A stretch of 35,337 nt of DNA, taken from Paracoccaceae bacterium. Lineage in GTDB: Bacteria > Pseudomonadota > Alphaproteobacteria > Rhodobacterales > Rhodobacteraceae. Position numbers and translations under genes: made by a program. The stretch covers positions 1-35,337 of the forward strand of contig CANHLE010000029.1 of NCBI GenBank assembly GCA_947461435.1, given 5' to 3'. This document shows positions 24,303 through 32,496 of the stretch, one piece after another; within the stretch, counting starts at the first letter, position 1, and every line of letters starts with the position of its first letter. The notes beneath the pieces are model-generated. The model ran no database searches. It was not told the DNA's origin and was given only the letters and a program-made list of their open reading frames with translations.

Positions 24303-25262
24303 TCAGGCGGCCAGACCCTTTGTGCCCATATCGAGAAACTTTTGACGCCGATCTTTGATCAGGCCTTCAGGCTTTTTGCCGGAAAGTTCTTTAAGCATCG
24401 TCTCAATGGCTTTGCCAACCGCTTCAATCGTCTCTTTGCGTCCGCGCTGCGCACCGCCCATCGGCTCTTTCACGATGCGGTCGATCACACCGAGTTTTTG
24501 CAGATCTTGCGCAGTCAACCGCAGGGCCTCGGCGGCATCCTTGGCCTTGTCGGCATCTTTCCAAAGGATTGACGCGCAGCCTTCGGGGGTGATGACCGAA
24601 TAGACGGAATGTTCCAGCATCGCGACCCGGTTCGCCGTGGCAAAGGCCACCGCGCCGCCTGATCCGCCTTCACCAATGATGACAGAAATCAACGGCACGC
24701 CGATTTGAAGACACTTTTCAGTTGAGCGGGCAATCGCCTCGGCCTGACCGCGTTCTTCAGCACCTTTGCCCGGATAGGCGCCGGGCGTATCCACCAATGT
24801 GATGACGGGAAGGCGGAATCTGTCGGCCAATTCCATCAACCGGATGGCTTTGCGATAGCCTTCGGGGCGGGCCATGCCGAAATTCCGTTCGATCCGACTT
24901 TTGGTGTCAGACCCCTTTTCCTGCCCGATGACCACCACGGGCGTATCTTGAAAGCGCGCAATACCGCCCATGACAGCATGGTCATCGGCAAAGTTCCGAT
25001 CCCCCGCAAGCGAGGTGTATTCGCTGAACAAGGCGTCGATATAGTCGCGGGTATGGGGGCGTTCAGGATGGCGCGCGACCTGACATTTCTGCCAAGGGGT
25101 CAGGGCCTTGTACATGTCTTTCAGCATGACCTCGGCCTTGCGGTCCAAAGCCTCGGCTTCTTTCGACACATCGGTTCCCGGATTCGTGCGGCCCATTGTC
25201 CGCAACTCTTCGGCCTTGCCTTCGATTTCAGCCAGCGGTTTTTCAAACTCGAGGTAGTTCAT
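24303..25262 (-). CDS. accA: Acetyl-CoA carboxylase carboxyltransferase subunit alpha
   Basis: 319 residues, full length, starting [20 protein letters not shown]. The carboxyltransferase core includes [15 protein letters not shown], the oxyanion region [25 protein letters not shown] and SPEGCAS-like [10 protein letters not shown]. With AccD it moves the carboxyl group from biotin to acetyl-CoA, making malonyl-CoA for fatty acid synthesis in the cytoplasm. GGAGG lies nine bases before the start. A plausible promoter is upstream (25289-25319). No clear terminator follows. Confidence 0.98.
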   Translation of the reverse strand: MNYLEFEKPLAEIEGKAEELRTMGRTNPGTDVSKEAEALDRKAEVMLKDMYKALTPWQKCQVARHPERPHTRDYIDALFSEYTSLAGDRNFADDHAVMGGIARFQDTPVVVIGQEKGSDTKSRIERNFGMARPEGYRKAIRLMELADRFRLPVITLVDTPGAYPGKGAEERGQAEAIARSTEKCLQIGVPLISVIIGEGGSGGAVAFATANRVAMLEHSVYSVITPEGCASILWKDADKAKDAAEALRLTAQDLQKLGVIDRIVKEPMGGAQRGRKETIEAVGKAIETMLKELSGKKPEGLIKDRRQKFLDMGTKGLAA

Positions 25263-25288
25263 CAGCGGGGCCCTCCGAATACACCCCC

Positions 25289-25319
25289 CTTATATGGCCA
25301 AAAGGGCAAGGAGTTGCAA
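25289..25319 (-). promoter_or_regulatory. Possible sigma-70 promoter of accA
   Basis: Minus-strand TTGCAA (25319-25314), 19-base spacer, TATAAG (25294-25289). The -10 matches five of six positions; the spacer is at the long end of the allowed range. The start codon is about 20 bases downstream of the predicted start site. Confidence 0.35.
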
Positions 25320-25411
25320 CGCCGCGCAGAAAGCGTTTGGATTTCCACCCAAGCGCCTTTGAAGACTTATTAAGTTTATCAGTGAGATAGAGAGGTATTC
25401 TTACCCAAATC

Positions 25412-26374
25412 TCAGGACTTTCCAGCGATCAGTTCAGCCTGTTTCACGATCACCTCGGCCTGTTTGATAGAGGCTATATCCACCAAGCGCCCTTTGTAGA
25501 CAGTCGCCCCCTCACCCCGGTCTTTTGCTGCGGCCATGGCGGCCAGAATTTCGCGCGCTTCGCCGACAGCCGCGGCCGAAGGTGTGAAAACCTCGTTCGC
25601 CAATGCGATCTGCTTGGGGTGGATGGCCCATTTTCCGACCATTCCCAAGGTGGCTGCGCGGCGGGCTTGGGCGCGAAAACCCTCGTCATCAGAAAAATCG
25701 CCATAGGGACCGTCGACCGGAAGCACACCGTGCGTGCGGCAAGCGGCCACGATGGCAGCGGTCGCCCAGTGCCACGGGTCGCCCCAATACTGCGCGCCTT
25801 GATGAAGCATGTAATAGGCCTGCTGTGTTCCCCCGATCCCGGTGGTCTGCATTCCCATAGAGGCCGCAAAATCGGCGGCACCTAAGCTCATCGCTTGCAG
25901 GCGCGGACTGGACGCGGCGATCTCTTCGACATGGGCGATTCCGGCGGCCGATTCGATGATAACTTCGAAAGAGATCGCTTTGCTGCGGCCTGTTGCGCGT
26001 TCGATTGACGTGACAAGAGCATCAACAGCATAGACATCAGCGGCGCAGCCGACTTTTGGGATCATGATCTGATCCAATCGGTCCCCGGCCTGTTCCAAAA
26101 GGTCGACCACATCGCGGTACCAAAAGGGTGTGTCCAGCCCATTGATTCGCACGGACAGGGTTTTTGTGCCCCAGTTCAGGGTGTTGATTGCGGTGATGAT
26201 GTTTTCGCGGGCCGAGGCCTTGTCAGAGAGGGCGACCGAATCCTCAAGATCCAGATTGATCACATCGGCCGCCGAGGCCGCCATCTTTTCAAACAGCGCC
26301 GGCCGCGATCCGGGGCCAAACAACTGACAGCGGTTTGGGCGGGCGGGCGGAGCAGGTTGAAGACGAAAGGACAT
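25412..26374 (-). CDS. mcl1: L-malyl-CoA / beta-methylmalyl-CoA lyase
   Basis: 320 residues from MSFRLQPAPPARPNRCQLFG, closely matching the Rhodobacter Mcl1 N-terminus as I remember it. It is a TIM barrel of the HpcH/HpaI (CitE-like) family: NLDLEDSV carries the metal-binding Glu/Asp, SVRINGLDTPFW the substrate Arg, and EVIIESAAGIAHVEEIA the central acid region. It cleaves (2R,3S)-beta-methylmalyl-CoA to glyoxylate and propionyl-CoA and condenses acetyl-CoA with glyoxylate, key steps of the ethylmalonyl-CoA pathway for acetate assimilation. GAGG lies seven bases before the ATG at 26374. No other pathway gene is in the window. Confidence 0.93.
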   Translation of the reverse strand: MSFRLQPAPPARPNRCQLFGPGSRPALFEKMAASAADVINLDLEDSVALSDKASARENIITAINTLNWGTKTLSVRINGLDTPFWYRDVVDLLEQAGDRLDQIMIPKVGCAADVYAVDALVTSIERATGRSKAISFEVIIESAAGIAHVEEIAASSPRLQAMSLGAADFAASMGMQTTGIGGTQQAYYMLHQGAQYWGDPWHWATAAIVAACRTHGVLPVDGPYGDFSDDEGFRAQARRAATLGMVGKWAIHPKQIALANEVFTPSAAAVGEAREILAAMAAAKDRGEGATVYKGRLVDIASIKQAEVIVKQAELIAGKS

Positions 26375-26485
26375 GGGGCGCCTCGGCAAGGATGTTTCAC
26401 GATACGATGCTGCCGGGTTAGATTATTGCGCGCCGCCCTTCAAGAGCCATTCGCAGGCGCAGAAAAATCGCCGCAGGTGCACCCG

Positions 26486-26902
26486 TTACACCGACCGCGC
26501 CCGGTTGTTGCGGGGATTATGTTCCAGTTCGACCAAGCCCATCACTTCCATCACGGGCAAGACATAGTTGGCAAAGCGCCCCCTGTACCCCTTGCGCAGC
26601 CCATAGTAGCCGCCGACTGGATTGTCAGGATCACGCGCCCAAGCCTCGATCGACCCTTCGGGGCAAGGTTTGCCCTCGTCCGCGTTTCCCAGGACAACCC
26701 AATCGCCGCGCGACGCAAGCATGGCATGGCAGTCTTGAAGGGCGTGCAGGTGATAGGACAATTGCGTGGTGCCGACCTGCACGACCAAGCGGGGCGGGGT
26801 CGCATCAGGCTCTGACCAAGCGAGGAAGTCCGAGCTGTGGGGCGGGGTTTTCAAAAGCCAAGGATCGTCTTTTTCGCCAGAACCGAATGTCACAGTGGTC
26901 AT
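26486..26902 (-). CDS. Small conserved protein, DUF6855-like
   Basis: 138 residues, soluble. The N-terminus reads GSGEKDDPWLLKTPPHSSDF, then RLVVQVGTTQLSYHLHALQD, WVVLGNADE and VGGYYGLRKGYRGRFANYVLP. I associate this with DUF6855, with moderate certainty; no function is known to me. The ATG overlaps the stop of the SRPBCC gene by four bases (ATGA), so the two are translationally coupled. Together they face a WYL-type regulator gene. Confidence 0.6.
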   Translation of the reverse strand: MTTVTFGSGEKDDPWLLKTPPHSSDFLAWSEPDATPPRLVVQVGTTQLSYHLHALQDCHAMLASRGDWVVLGNADEGKPCPEGSIEAWARDPDNPVGGYYGLRKGYRGRFANYVLPVMEVMGLVELEHNPRNNRARSV

Positions 26903-27315
26903 GATTCAGCAGCCTTTCGCAACGCGTCCGCAAATTGGCGGAATGAGGGGGTCAAATCTGGCAGTTTCGGAAAGATCAGGGCGGCCATAGGCCCAGAATA
27001 GTCTTCTCGCAGGGTGAATTCTGTTTGGGTTTCGGTCAAGGACCGTAAGGTATAGGCCCGTGTTCCGATGAAAAGACCAAAGGGCATGCCGCCGGTCCAG
27101 ACCATCCGGCGCGGTGCGGTCAGATCCTTGACCCGCAGGACGAAGGCCCTCTCTGGGGCGACCTCCGACCAAATCGTGATCTTTGCGCCTTGCGTGATTT
27201 GGCCTTTGATCCGTAGGATTCCGAACCCGTCTTGCAGCCGAGAACTGTTGGTCAAGATCGGCCAGATTTTTTCAGGGGTAGCGCGGATGGTACAATGGGT
27301 TTCAAAGAATCGCAT
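26899..27315 (-). CDS. SRPBCC (START/Bet v1-like) domain protein
   Basis: 138 residues from the ATG at 27315, which has AGAGG six bases upstream; the frame also runs to an ATG at 27375 without a ribosome site. The fold is recognised from FETHCTIRATPEKIWPILTN at the N-terminus, the strand pair LRIKGQITQGAKITIW, MVWTGGMPFGLF and the long C-terminal helix FRQFADALRKAAES. These proteins hold hydrophobic ligands in a deep cavity. It is coupled to the DUF6855-like gene and divergent from a WYL-type regulator, which probably controls it. Confidence 0.8.
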   Translation of the reverse strand: MRFFETHCTIRATPEKIWPILTNSSRLQDGFGILRIKGQITQGAKITIWSEVAPERAFVLRVKDLTAPRRMVWTGGMPFGLFIGTRAYTLRSLTETQTEFTLREDYSGPMAALIFPKLPDLTPSFRQFADALRKAAES

Positions 27316-27328
27316 TTCGGCCTCTGGC

Positions 27329-27358
27329 TTGACGTTGAACCAGTTTGACGGCGATAAC
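27329..27358 (+). promoter_or_regulatory. Possible sigma-70 promoter of the WYL-type regulator gene
   Basis: TTGACG (27329-27334), 18-base spacer, GATAAC (27353-27358). The -35 matches five of six, the -10 four of six. The predicted start leaves a leader of about 25 bases. No Shine-Dalgarno sequence is visible in it. Confidence 0.4.
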
Positions 27359-27390
27359 AGGACATCTTTTGTCATGTTTGAATTGATCAA

Positions 27391-28050
27391 ATGCGCGCGG
27401 CGCGACTTTTGCAGATCTTGCTTTTGCTTCAAAACAGGGGCCGCCTGACCGCCCGGCAGCTTGCCCGCGAACTGGAAGTCGACCCAAGGACGGTTTTGCG
27501 GGACGTGGATGCCCTGAACGAGGCAGGCTTGCCTGTGCTGACCCAGCAGGGGCAAAGCGGCGGGATTACGCTTGGATTTGATTATCGCACGCGGCTGACG
27601 GGACTAACCCAAGACGAGGCGGAAGCGATGGCCGTCATCCTGTCGTTGATCCCGAGCGAGTTGGGCGATTTGGGGCTGGCGCAAGCGGGCGCGCGGGCGC
27701 AGGCGAAACTGCGCGAGGCGTTTCCCGACCAGACGCGGCGGCAGATGACGCAGATTCTTTCCAGATTTCAGTTTCCCGCAGGGCCGCCGCCCGGGGCAAC
27801 GGATGCGCGGCGTGCGGCGCTGGCCCAATCCGTGCGCGCGCGGCAGATTGTGCGACTTCAGGCAAAATCACCCCGGCCCATCGTGGTTCACCCGATCGCG
27901 CTTGAAATCTCGGAACCGGGGTGGACGTTGATTTGCGGTCGGGCCCAAGGCCGCCATGTCGAAGCGGACTGGGGCGATATCAACATTTCAGCCCGGCGAT
28001 TTTCTGTGACAGGGCTTGACCCCGTGGCCGCAAATCGTAAGGAGGAATGA
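27391..28050 (+). CDS. YafY-type transcriptional regulator (HTH with WYL-like domain)
   Basis: 219 residues. The N-terminal winged helix-turn-helix is LLQILLLLQNRGRLTARQLA followed by RTVLRDVDALNEAGLPVL. The C-terminal part has a reduced WYL-like region (IVVHPIALEISEPGWTLICG, where WTL stands for WYL) and no C-terminal extension. WYL regulators sense small ligands or nucleic acids. The ATG at 27391 is the only in-frame start before an upstream stop but has no ribosome site. It is divergent from the SRPBCC/DUF6855 pair. A perfect TAAGGAGG lies over its 3' end. Confidence 0.8.
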   Translation: MRAARLLQILLLLQNRGRLTARQLARELEVDPRTVLRDVDALNEAGLPVLTQQGQSGGITLGFDYRTRLTGLTQDEAEAMAVILSLIPSELGDLGLAQAGARAQAKLREAFPDQTRRQMTQILSRFQFPAGPPPGATDARRAALAQSVRARQIVRLQAKSPRPIVVHPIALEISEPGWTLICGRAQGRHVEADWGDINISARRFSVTGLDPVAANRKEE

Positions 28051-28083
28051 TAAATCAGATCTGCCCTTTTAAGGTAAGAATTT

Positions 28084-28701
28084 ATGAATTCGACGGCGCC
28101 GCGCCCCTTTAACCAAAAAATACGGATCAGAACCCTACGGATCGTATCGGCGCTGGTGCTGTTGCCCCTGCTGCTTTTGACCGGACCGATGTGGGAGGAC
28201 GGATGGCCGCGCGACATCACGCGGCTGATCGGAACCCTGTTGGTCGTCGTTGGGGTTTTGGGGCGGTTCTGGGCCATTTTGTACATCGGGACCCGCAAGA
28301 ACAAGGAAGTGATGCAGGATGGCCCCTATTCGGTCTGCCGACATCCTTTGTATTTGTCATCCACCCTTGGCGTGGCGGGATTTGGGTTCTTGCTGGGCAG
28401 CTTTTTTATTGCAGCCCTTATGACGATCTTGGTCTTCACCATTTTGAACATCACGGCGGGGCGCGAAGAAGCCTTCTTGCGGCATGAATTCGGCACGGCC
28501 TATGCGGAATATGCCCAGAATGTACCGCGAATCTTACCGCGGCTGTCGGGTTTTCATACCAAAGGCGAGATTTCCGTTCAGATTGCCCCGCTGAAGATGA
28601 CCTATCAGGATGCCTTGGTCTTCTTGGGTTTCTTTCCCTTGGCCGTGGTCATCGACTGGGTGCGCGATGTAAGTCTTTTGCCGATGTTTGTTTTGCCGTA
28701 A
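28084..28701 (+). CDS. Isoprenylcysteine carboxyl methyltransferase-like membrane protein
   Basis: 205 residues with several membrane helices (about 20-37, 48-68, 95-125, 175-200). The cofactor-binding signature of the ICMT/PEMT superfamily is present: GPYSVCRHPLYLSST followed later by EEAFLRHEFGTAYAEY. Members methylate lipids, isoprenoids or other membrane substrates with S-adenosylmethionine. The true substrate is unknown; bacteria lack prenylated CaaX proteins in general. AAGGTAAG lies eight bases before the ATG. It lies 33 bases downstream of the WYL regulator. Confidence 0.82.
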   Translation: MNSTAPRPFNQKIRIRTLRIVSALVLLPLLLLTGPMWEDGWPRDITRLIGTLLVVVGVLGRFWAILYIGTRKNKEVMQDGPYSVCRHPLYLSSTLGVAGFGFLLGSFFIAALMTILVFTILNITAGREEAFLRHEFGTAYAEYAQNVPRILPRLSGFHTKGEISVQIAPLKMTYQDALVFLGFFPLAVVIDWVRDVSLLPMFVLP

Positions 28702-28742
28702 GAACCGCACGCAGACCTATCCCAGACTTACAAGGAGCCCCC

Positions 28743-29603
28743 ATGTCGCGCATCGTTTATGTCAATGGCAGCTTTGTGCCCGAGGCGGAGGCCGTCGTTT
28801 CGGTGTTTGACCGTGGCTTCCTGATGGCTGATGCCGTCTATGAGGTAACATCGGTTCTGGACGGCAAATTGATTGATTTTGCCGGGCATTGCGTGCGTCT
28901 GGCCAGATCCCTTGGGGAACTGGAGATGAAAAACCCGCATAGCGAGGCCGAATGGTTGCAGATCCACCGCGATTTGGTTGATCAAAACGGCCTCGTCGAC
29001 GGGATGATCTATTTGCAGGTCACCCGTGGAAACCCGGGAGACCGCGACTTTGTCTATCCGGGGCCGGAGGTGATGCCGACTGTGGTTTTGTTTACCCAGT
29101 CCAAACCCGGTCTGGCCGACAATCCGGCCGCCAAGGTGGGTTGGAAGGTGATCTCGATCCCCGATTTGCGCTGGGATCGGCGCGACATCAAGACGGTTCA
29201 ACTGCTGTACCCATCGATGGGAAAAATGGCCGCCAAGAAGGCGGGCGTGGATGACAGCTGGTTCGTGCAAGACGGTGTGGTGACCGAAGGGACGTCAAAC
29301 AACGCCTATATCGTCAAAGGATCGAAGATCATCACGCGGCCGCTGTCGAATGATATCTTGCATGGCATCACCCGCGTGGCCGTGCTGCGTCTGGCCGCCG
29401 AGGCGCAGATGGAGATCGAAGAGCGCGCGTTTTCTGTCGACGAAGCGCAAAGGGCAGATGAGGCTTTCATTACCTCTGCCAGCGCGTTCGTGATGCCCGT
29501 CGTTGAAATTGACGGGACGGCGGTTGGAACGGGGAAACCGGGCCAAGTGGTGGCCCGGCTTCGGGAAATCTATCTTGATGAGATGCGCCGCGCGGCTGTT
29601 TGA
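28743..29603 (+). CDS. D-amino-acid transaminase (class IV PLP)
   Basis: 286 residues, the family length. It begins RIVYVNGSFVPEAEAVVSVF, typical of D-alanine aminotransferase, with DRGFLMADAVYEVT. The PLP lysine is in RRDIKTVQLLYPSM. The phosphate-binding region is TEGTSNNAYIV, and LHGITRVAVL follows. The enzyme would exchange amino groups between D-alanine, D-glutamate and keto acids, linked to peptidoglycan precursors. The usual KSLNLL after the lysine reads KTVQLL, so specificity could differ; another class IV enzyme is not excluded. AAGGAG precedes the ATG. Confidence 0.88.
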   Translation: MSRIVYVNGSFVPEAEAVVSVFDRGFLMADAVYEVTSVLDGKLIDFAGHCVRLARSLGELEMKNPHSEAEWLQIHRDLVDQNGLVDGMIYLQVTRGNPGDRDFVYPGPEVMPTVVLFTQSKPGLADNPAAKVGWKVISIPDLRWDRRDIKTVQLLYPSMGKMAAKKAGVDDSWFVQDGVVTEGTSNNAYIVKGSKIITRPLSNDILHGITRVAVLRLAAEAQMEIEERAFSVDEAQRADEAFITSASAFVMPVVEIDGTAVGTGKPGQVVARLREIYLDEMRRAAV

Positions 29604-29614
29604 CAGGATCAGAC

Positions 29615-30547
29615 TTAATTGACCCTGAACTGAACCTGCGTGAGATCAAAGTTTTCCGGATTGCTTAGGATGGCAAGATCGACACCGTCGAAGGATAAGG
29701 TGACATCGCCTGTCAGGGCATCGGTCTGCGCCGTAAGCTGCGCGCTTGGGTCTGGGTCGGTTTCGGTAAGATATTGAATGGCAAGAAAATCATCTGAGCC
29801 ATTGAAATCCTCGACCAGCGCGGGATCATCATTGACCGTCACAACGCCATCATAACTTGAATCGCGAAAAATGACGTTGAAGCTGTCTGCGCCCGCACCA
29901 CCGTTCAGGGTGTCGCCGGAATCGCCAATCAGAAAGTCATTTCCCGCGCCCCCTTCGCCACGATCATGGGAGTGGTCTGGATCTTGCGACCAAGTGTTGT
30001 CTTGCAAGATGATGTCATCGCTTCCATCCCCGCCGTAAAGCACGTTTGACCCGTCGTAATCCCACAGACTGTCGTTCCCCGCTTCACCGTTGATCGTGTC
30101 ATCGCCCAGTTGGCCCGTTTCAAACAGAACCGGGTCAATTTCGTCATCGACCCATGCGAGATCATCGCCGTCACCCAGCCAAAGCGCGTCATTGCCCGCT
30201 TCGCCCAAGACCAGATCATCGCCAGAGCCACCGTAAGCGGTGTCATTGCCATCATAACCCAGCACCAGATCGCTTTGATCTCCGCCGCGCACTTCGTCAT
30301 CCCCTGCGCCGCCATCGACGATATCGGTGCCGTCCCCGCCGCGCAGGCTGTCGTCTCCATCGCCCCCCACGACCGTGTCATCGCCGCCTTCGCCGCTGAT
30401 ATCATCGCGGTTGGCCGTGCCGATCAAACTGTCATCGCCTTCGGTCCCGGTATCGGGGTCAGGGTCGGTGTCGCCGTCGCCCGATCCCGAAAAGATGTCG
30501 CCCAAGAAAAGCAAAGGCAGCACCAACAAGATTGCCAGAATTTCCAT
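29615..30547 (-). CDS. RTX calcium-binding repeat protein with hydrophobic N-terminus
   Basis: 310 residues from the ATG at 30547 (GGAGG seven bases upstream). Residues 2-18 (EILAILLVLPLLFLG) form one hydrophobic helix; then an Asp/Pro linker, then about a dozen RTX-like nonapeptides (GGDGDDSLR, GGAGDDEVR, GGSGDDLVL and similar, about 40-225), and a C-terminal domain (about 230-310) ending TQVQFRVN. It is strongly acidic. Binding calcium in a beta-roll is the known role of the repeats. The hydrophobic helix could be a membrane anchor or a signal peptide; export path uncertain. The DNA shows the 27-base periodicity of the repeats at 29900-30430. It converges with the transaminase gene. Confidence 0.88.
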   Translation of the reverse strand: MEILAILLVLPLLFLGDIFSGSGDGDTDPDPDTGTEGDDSLIGTANRDDISGEGGDDTVVGGDGDDSLRGGDGTDIVDGGAGDDEVRGGDQSDLVLGYDGNDTAYGGSGDDLVLGEAGNDALWLGDGDDLAWVDDEIDPVLFETGQLGDDTINGEAGNDSLWDYDGSNVLYGGDGSDDIILQDNTWSQDPDHSHDRGEGGAGNDFLIGDSGDTLNGGAGADSFNVIFRDSSYDGVVTVNDDPALVEDFNGSDDFLAIQYLTETDPDPSAQLTAQTDALTGDVTLSFDGVDLAILSNPENFDLTQVQFRVN

Positions 30548-30624
30548 CGTTTCCTCCAAGGTTAATGCCTTGATCGGTAACCGGGGGACAGGAGTCAAAT
30601 TCGGCGGAAGATTGTTGCGGCGGC

Positions 30625-30641
30625 ATGGCCAAACTGGCCAT
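30625..30641. repeat. Perfect inverted repeat upstream of the RTX protein gene
   Basis: ATGGCCA / TGGCCAT arms around AAC, 80 bases upstream of the RTX start codon in the gap 30548-30691. A second inverted repeat, AACGCC / GGCGTT (30675-30680, 30688-30693), sits on the DUF1244 stop codon and may end that transcript. No T-run accompanies either. Confidence 0.45.
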
Positions 30642-30691
30642 AACGGCAGGATTGTTACCACAAAGCCCTGATTCAACGCCGAATTGTGGCG

Positions 30692-31015
30692 TTAACGTGT
30701 CTTTGATTCTGTGCCGACGTTTTCTTTCAACGCGGCCTCGAATGCGGATTTTTGATCGGCGGTGGCAGCGGTTTGATGCTGGGCAACCCAGTCCGCATAG
30801 GGCATGCCATAGACGATCGCGCGCGCCTCCTCTTTGGTCATGGCGAGTCCGGCCTCGTGGGCGGCCTCTTGATACCAGCGGCTAAGGCAGTTGCGGCAAA
30901 ATCCGGCCAGAGTCATCAGGTCGATGTTTTGCACATCTGGGCGGGCGACAAGCAGGTGGTGCATCAGGGCACGAAAGGCGGCGGCTTCCAGTTTTTCGCG
31001 GGTGGAATCGTTCAT
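30692..31015 (-). CDS. DUF1244 family protein
   Basis: 107 residues, the usual family length. The hallmark is RPDVQNIDLMTLAGFCRNCL followed by the RWYQEAA and ARAIVYGMPYADW segments. Two cysteines in FCRNCL could bind a metal. The family is widespread in Proteobacteria; I know no established function. The start at 31015 has AGGA seven bases upstream. It follows the HAD gene by 11 bases and is probably the third gene of its transcript. Confidence 0.9.
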   Translation of the reverse strand: MNDSTREKLEAAAFRALMHHLLVARPDVQNIDLMTLAGFCRNCLSRWYQEAAHEAGLAMTKEEARAIVYGMPYADWVAQHQTAATADQKSAFEAALKENVGTESKTR

Positions 31016-31026
31016 GGCGAATCCTT

Positions 31027-31680
31027 TCAAGAGAGAAGACCAAGGGCACGCGCGCCCTCAAGCAGACTGGCGGCTTGAACATGCACCCCAAGCCCGGGGG
31101 CCAGCCGCTGCTGATCTGGGATATGGACAACGGTCATGCCCGCAGCAAGGGCGGCCTGTGCGCCGGGTGTGGAATCTTCGAAGGCAATGCAGAGCGCCGG
31201 ATCAATTCCCAAAATAGCGGCTGCGTGCAAATATAGGTCAGGCGCAGGTTTGGGCCGATCCACGCGATCACGGCCATGAATGTGAAGCGGATCAAAACGG
31301 TGATGAATCCCGGCCTGTTTCAACGTGCGGTGGGCCGAATCGGTTCGCGAATTCGTGGCCAAAGCAAAGGGCAAACGCAGGCTGTCCAACCGGTCGAGCA
31401 AATCAACCACGCCCGGGCGCAGATCAATGCCGTTGGTAAAGGCGGCTTCCACTTCTGCGGCCCAGGCGGCATTGAAGGCCACCGGATCAAAGGCGGCCCC
31501 GAAAGCCATGGAAAAGACCTGCTCTTCCTGATCCACGGTGCCAACCAGATGTTCGAAAAGATCGGCGCGTTCCGGAAGACCAAGGTGGCGCATGGCGGAC
31601 AGGGCGGCCGTGACCACAAGCCGTTCGGTTTCCACCAGTGTTCCATCCAGATCAAAGATCACCGCGCGGAATTTTGTCAT
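31027..31680 (-). CDS. HAD superfamily hydrolase (subfamily IA)
   Basis: 217 residues. All four HAD motifs are visible: FDLDGTLVE (Asp10 nucleophile, Asp12), TNSRTD, the lysine in RPKPAPDLY, and FEDSTPGAQAA. A helical cap lies at about residues 17-90. It most likely removes phosphate from a sugar phosphate or similar small molecule, as in phosphoglycolate/beta-phosphoglucomutase-like proteins. The start overlaps the stop of the upstream gene by four bases (ATGA), so translation is coupled. Confidence 0.92.
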   Translation of the reverse strand: MTKFRAVIFDLDGTLVETERLVVTAALSAMRHLGLPERADLFEHLVGTVDQEEQVFSMAFGAAFDPVAFNAAWAAEVEAAFTNGIDLRPGVVDLLDRLDSLRLPFALATNSRTDSAHRTLKQAGIHHRFDPLHIHGRDRVDRPKPAPDLYLHAAAILGIDPALCIAFEDSTPGAQAALAAGMTVVHIPDQQRLAPGLGVHVQAASLLEGARALGLLS

Positions 31681-32423
31681 GCTTTTACCTGTTCCAAAAC
31701 TTCGGCCAAGATCGGCGCAAGGCGCGCCGCCCAAATTTCCTGATCTGCGGGCGTGCTGATCAAATCATTCCTAAGTTCGATCAACGTATTATGACGCCCC
31801 CGTTGCAAGGCATGCTGATCAATCGAATCGCCGGGCAAATGGCCCGCGTAGGGTTCGTTGTCCCCAATGCACAGGTCACGTTCGGCTTGCAGGCGGGCGA
31901 TCAGGGGGCGCGACAGACGATCGTCGAGGTGAGAATACAAAACACCCACATGCCACGGGCGCGGGCTGCGGCCCCGAAGGCAGGGGGTGAAGGAATGGAT
32001 GGCCAGGATCACCGTCTCTTGGTGCCGCGCCGCCAGATCGGCATAGGCGGCATGATAAGGGCGATACAGCCGATCTAACCTGTCTTGAAGTTCATCGGTT
32101 CCGGCATGACGATTGGCCGGAATGATGGTTCCGTCATAAAGCCGCATCAAAAGGGTGGGATCGTCTGGCCCACGGTTTGCGTCAATCACAAGCCGAGAGA
32201 AGCAACTTTCAATCACAGGAGCGTTCAGATGCGCCCCAAGTGCCCGGGCCAACCCCGCCGCCCCCACGTCATAGGCGATATGGCGGGCCATATCTTCGTC
32301 GCCGATTCCCAAAGACCCATCCCCAATCCAGGCCGGAACCCGGTTCGATGCATGATCGCAGGTGACCAACCACGGGCCGGGTCGGCGCTCTCCAGTTATT
32401 TTATAGGCATTTTCCACGTGCAT
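31677..32423 (-). CDS. N-formylglutamate amidohydrolase-like protein
   Basis: 248 residues from MHVENAYKITG. Family marks: TCDHASNRVPAWIG at the N-terminus, IESCFSRLVIDANR, and AIHSFTPCLRG, with His/Asp residues for the zinc site, then NEPYAG. Known members remove formate from N-formylglutamate in histidine breakdown; this shorter type, apart from hut genes, may act on another N-acyl amino acid. The ribosome site is weak (GGAC). The minus-strand frame stays open far upstream through pyk, but only this part encodes recognisable protein. Likely operon with the HAD and DUF1244 genes. Confidence 0.88.
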   Translation of the reverse strand: MHVENAYKITGERRPGPWLVTCDHASNRVPAWIGDGSLGIGDEDMARHIAYDVGAAGLARALGAHLNAPVIESCFSRLVIDANRGPDDPTLLMRLYDGTIIPANRHAGTDELQDRLDRLYRPYHAAYADLAARHQETVILAIHSFTPCLRGRSPRPWHVGVLYSHLDDRLSRPLIARLQAERDLCIGDNEPYAGHLPGDSIDQHALQRGRHNTLIELRNDLISTPADQEIWAARLAPILAEVLEQVKA

Positions 32424-32496
32424 CGTCCGTTTGACTTGCGCTTTCCTGCCTGCGGCTGCAAGGAATTGGAAGCACTTCAATGATAAAGTGAAAAAA

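Noticed and set aside
25365-25375. ACTTATTAAGT palindrome downstream of mcl1
   Set aside because: Only five-base AT-rich arms in an AT-rich stretch, likely by chance; no T-run after a GC stem, so not a terminator.
30000-30430. Repeated DNA units that look like an array
   Set aside because: The 27-base period is explained by RTX nonapeptide codons; units are degenerate and without spacers, so it is not CRISPR or satellite DNA.
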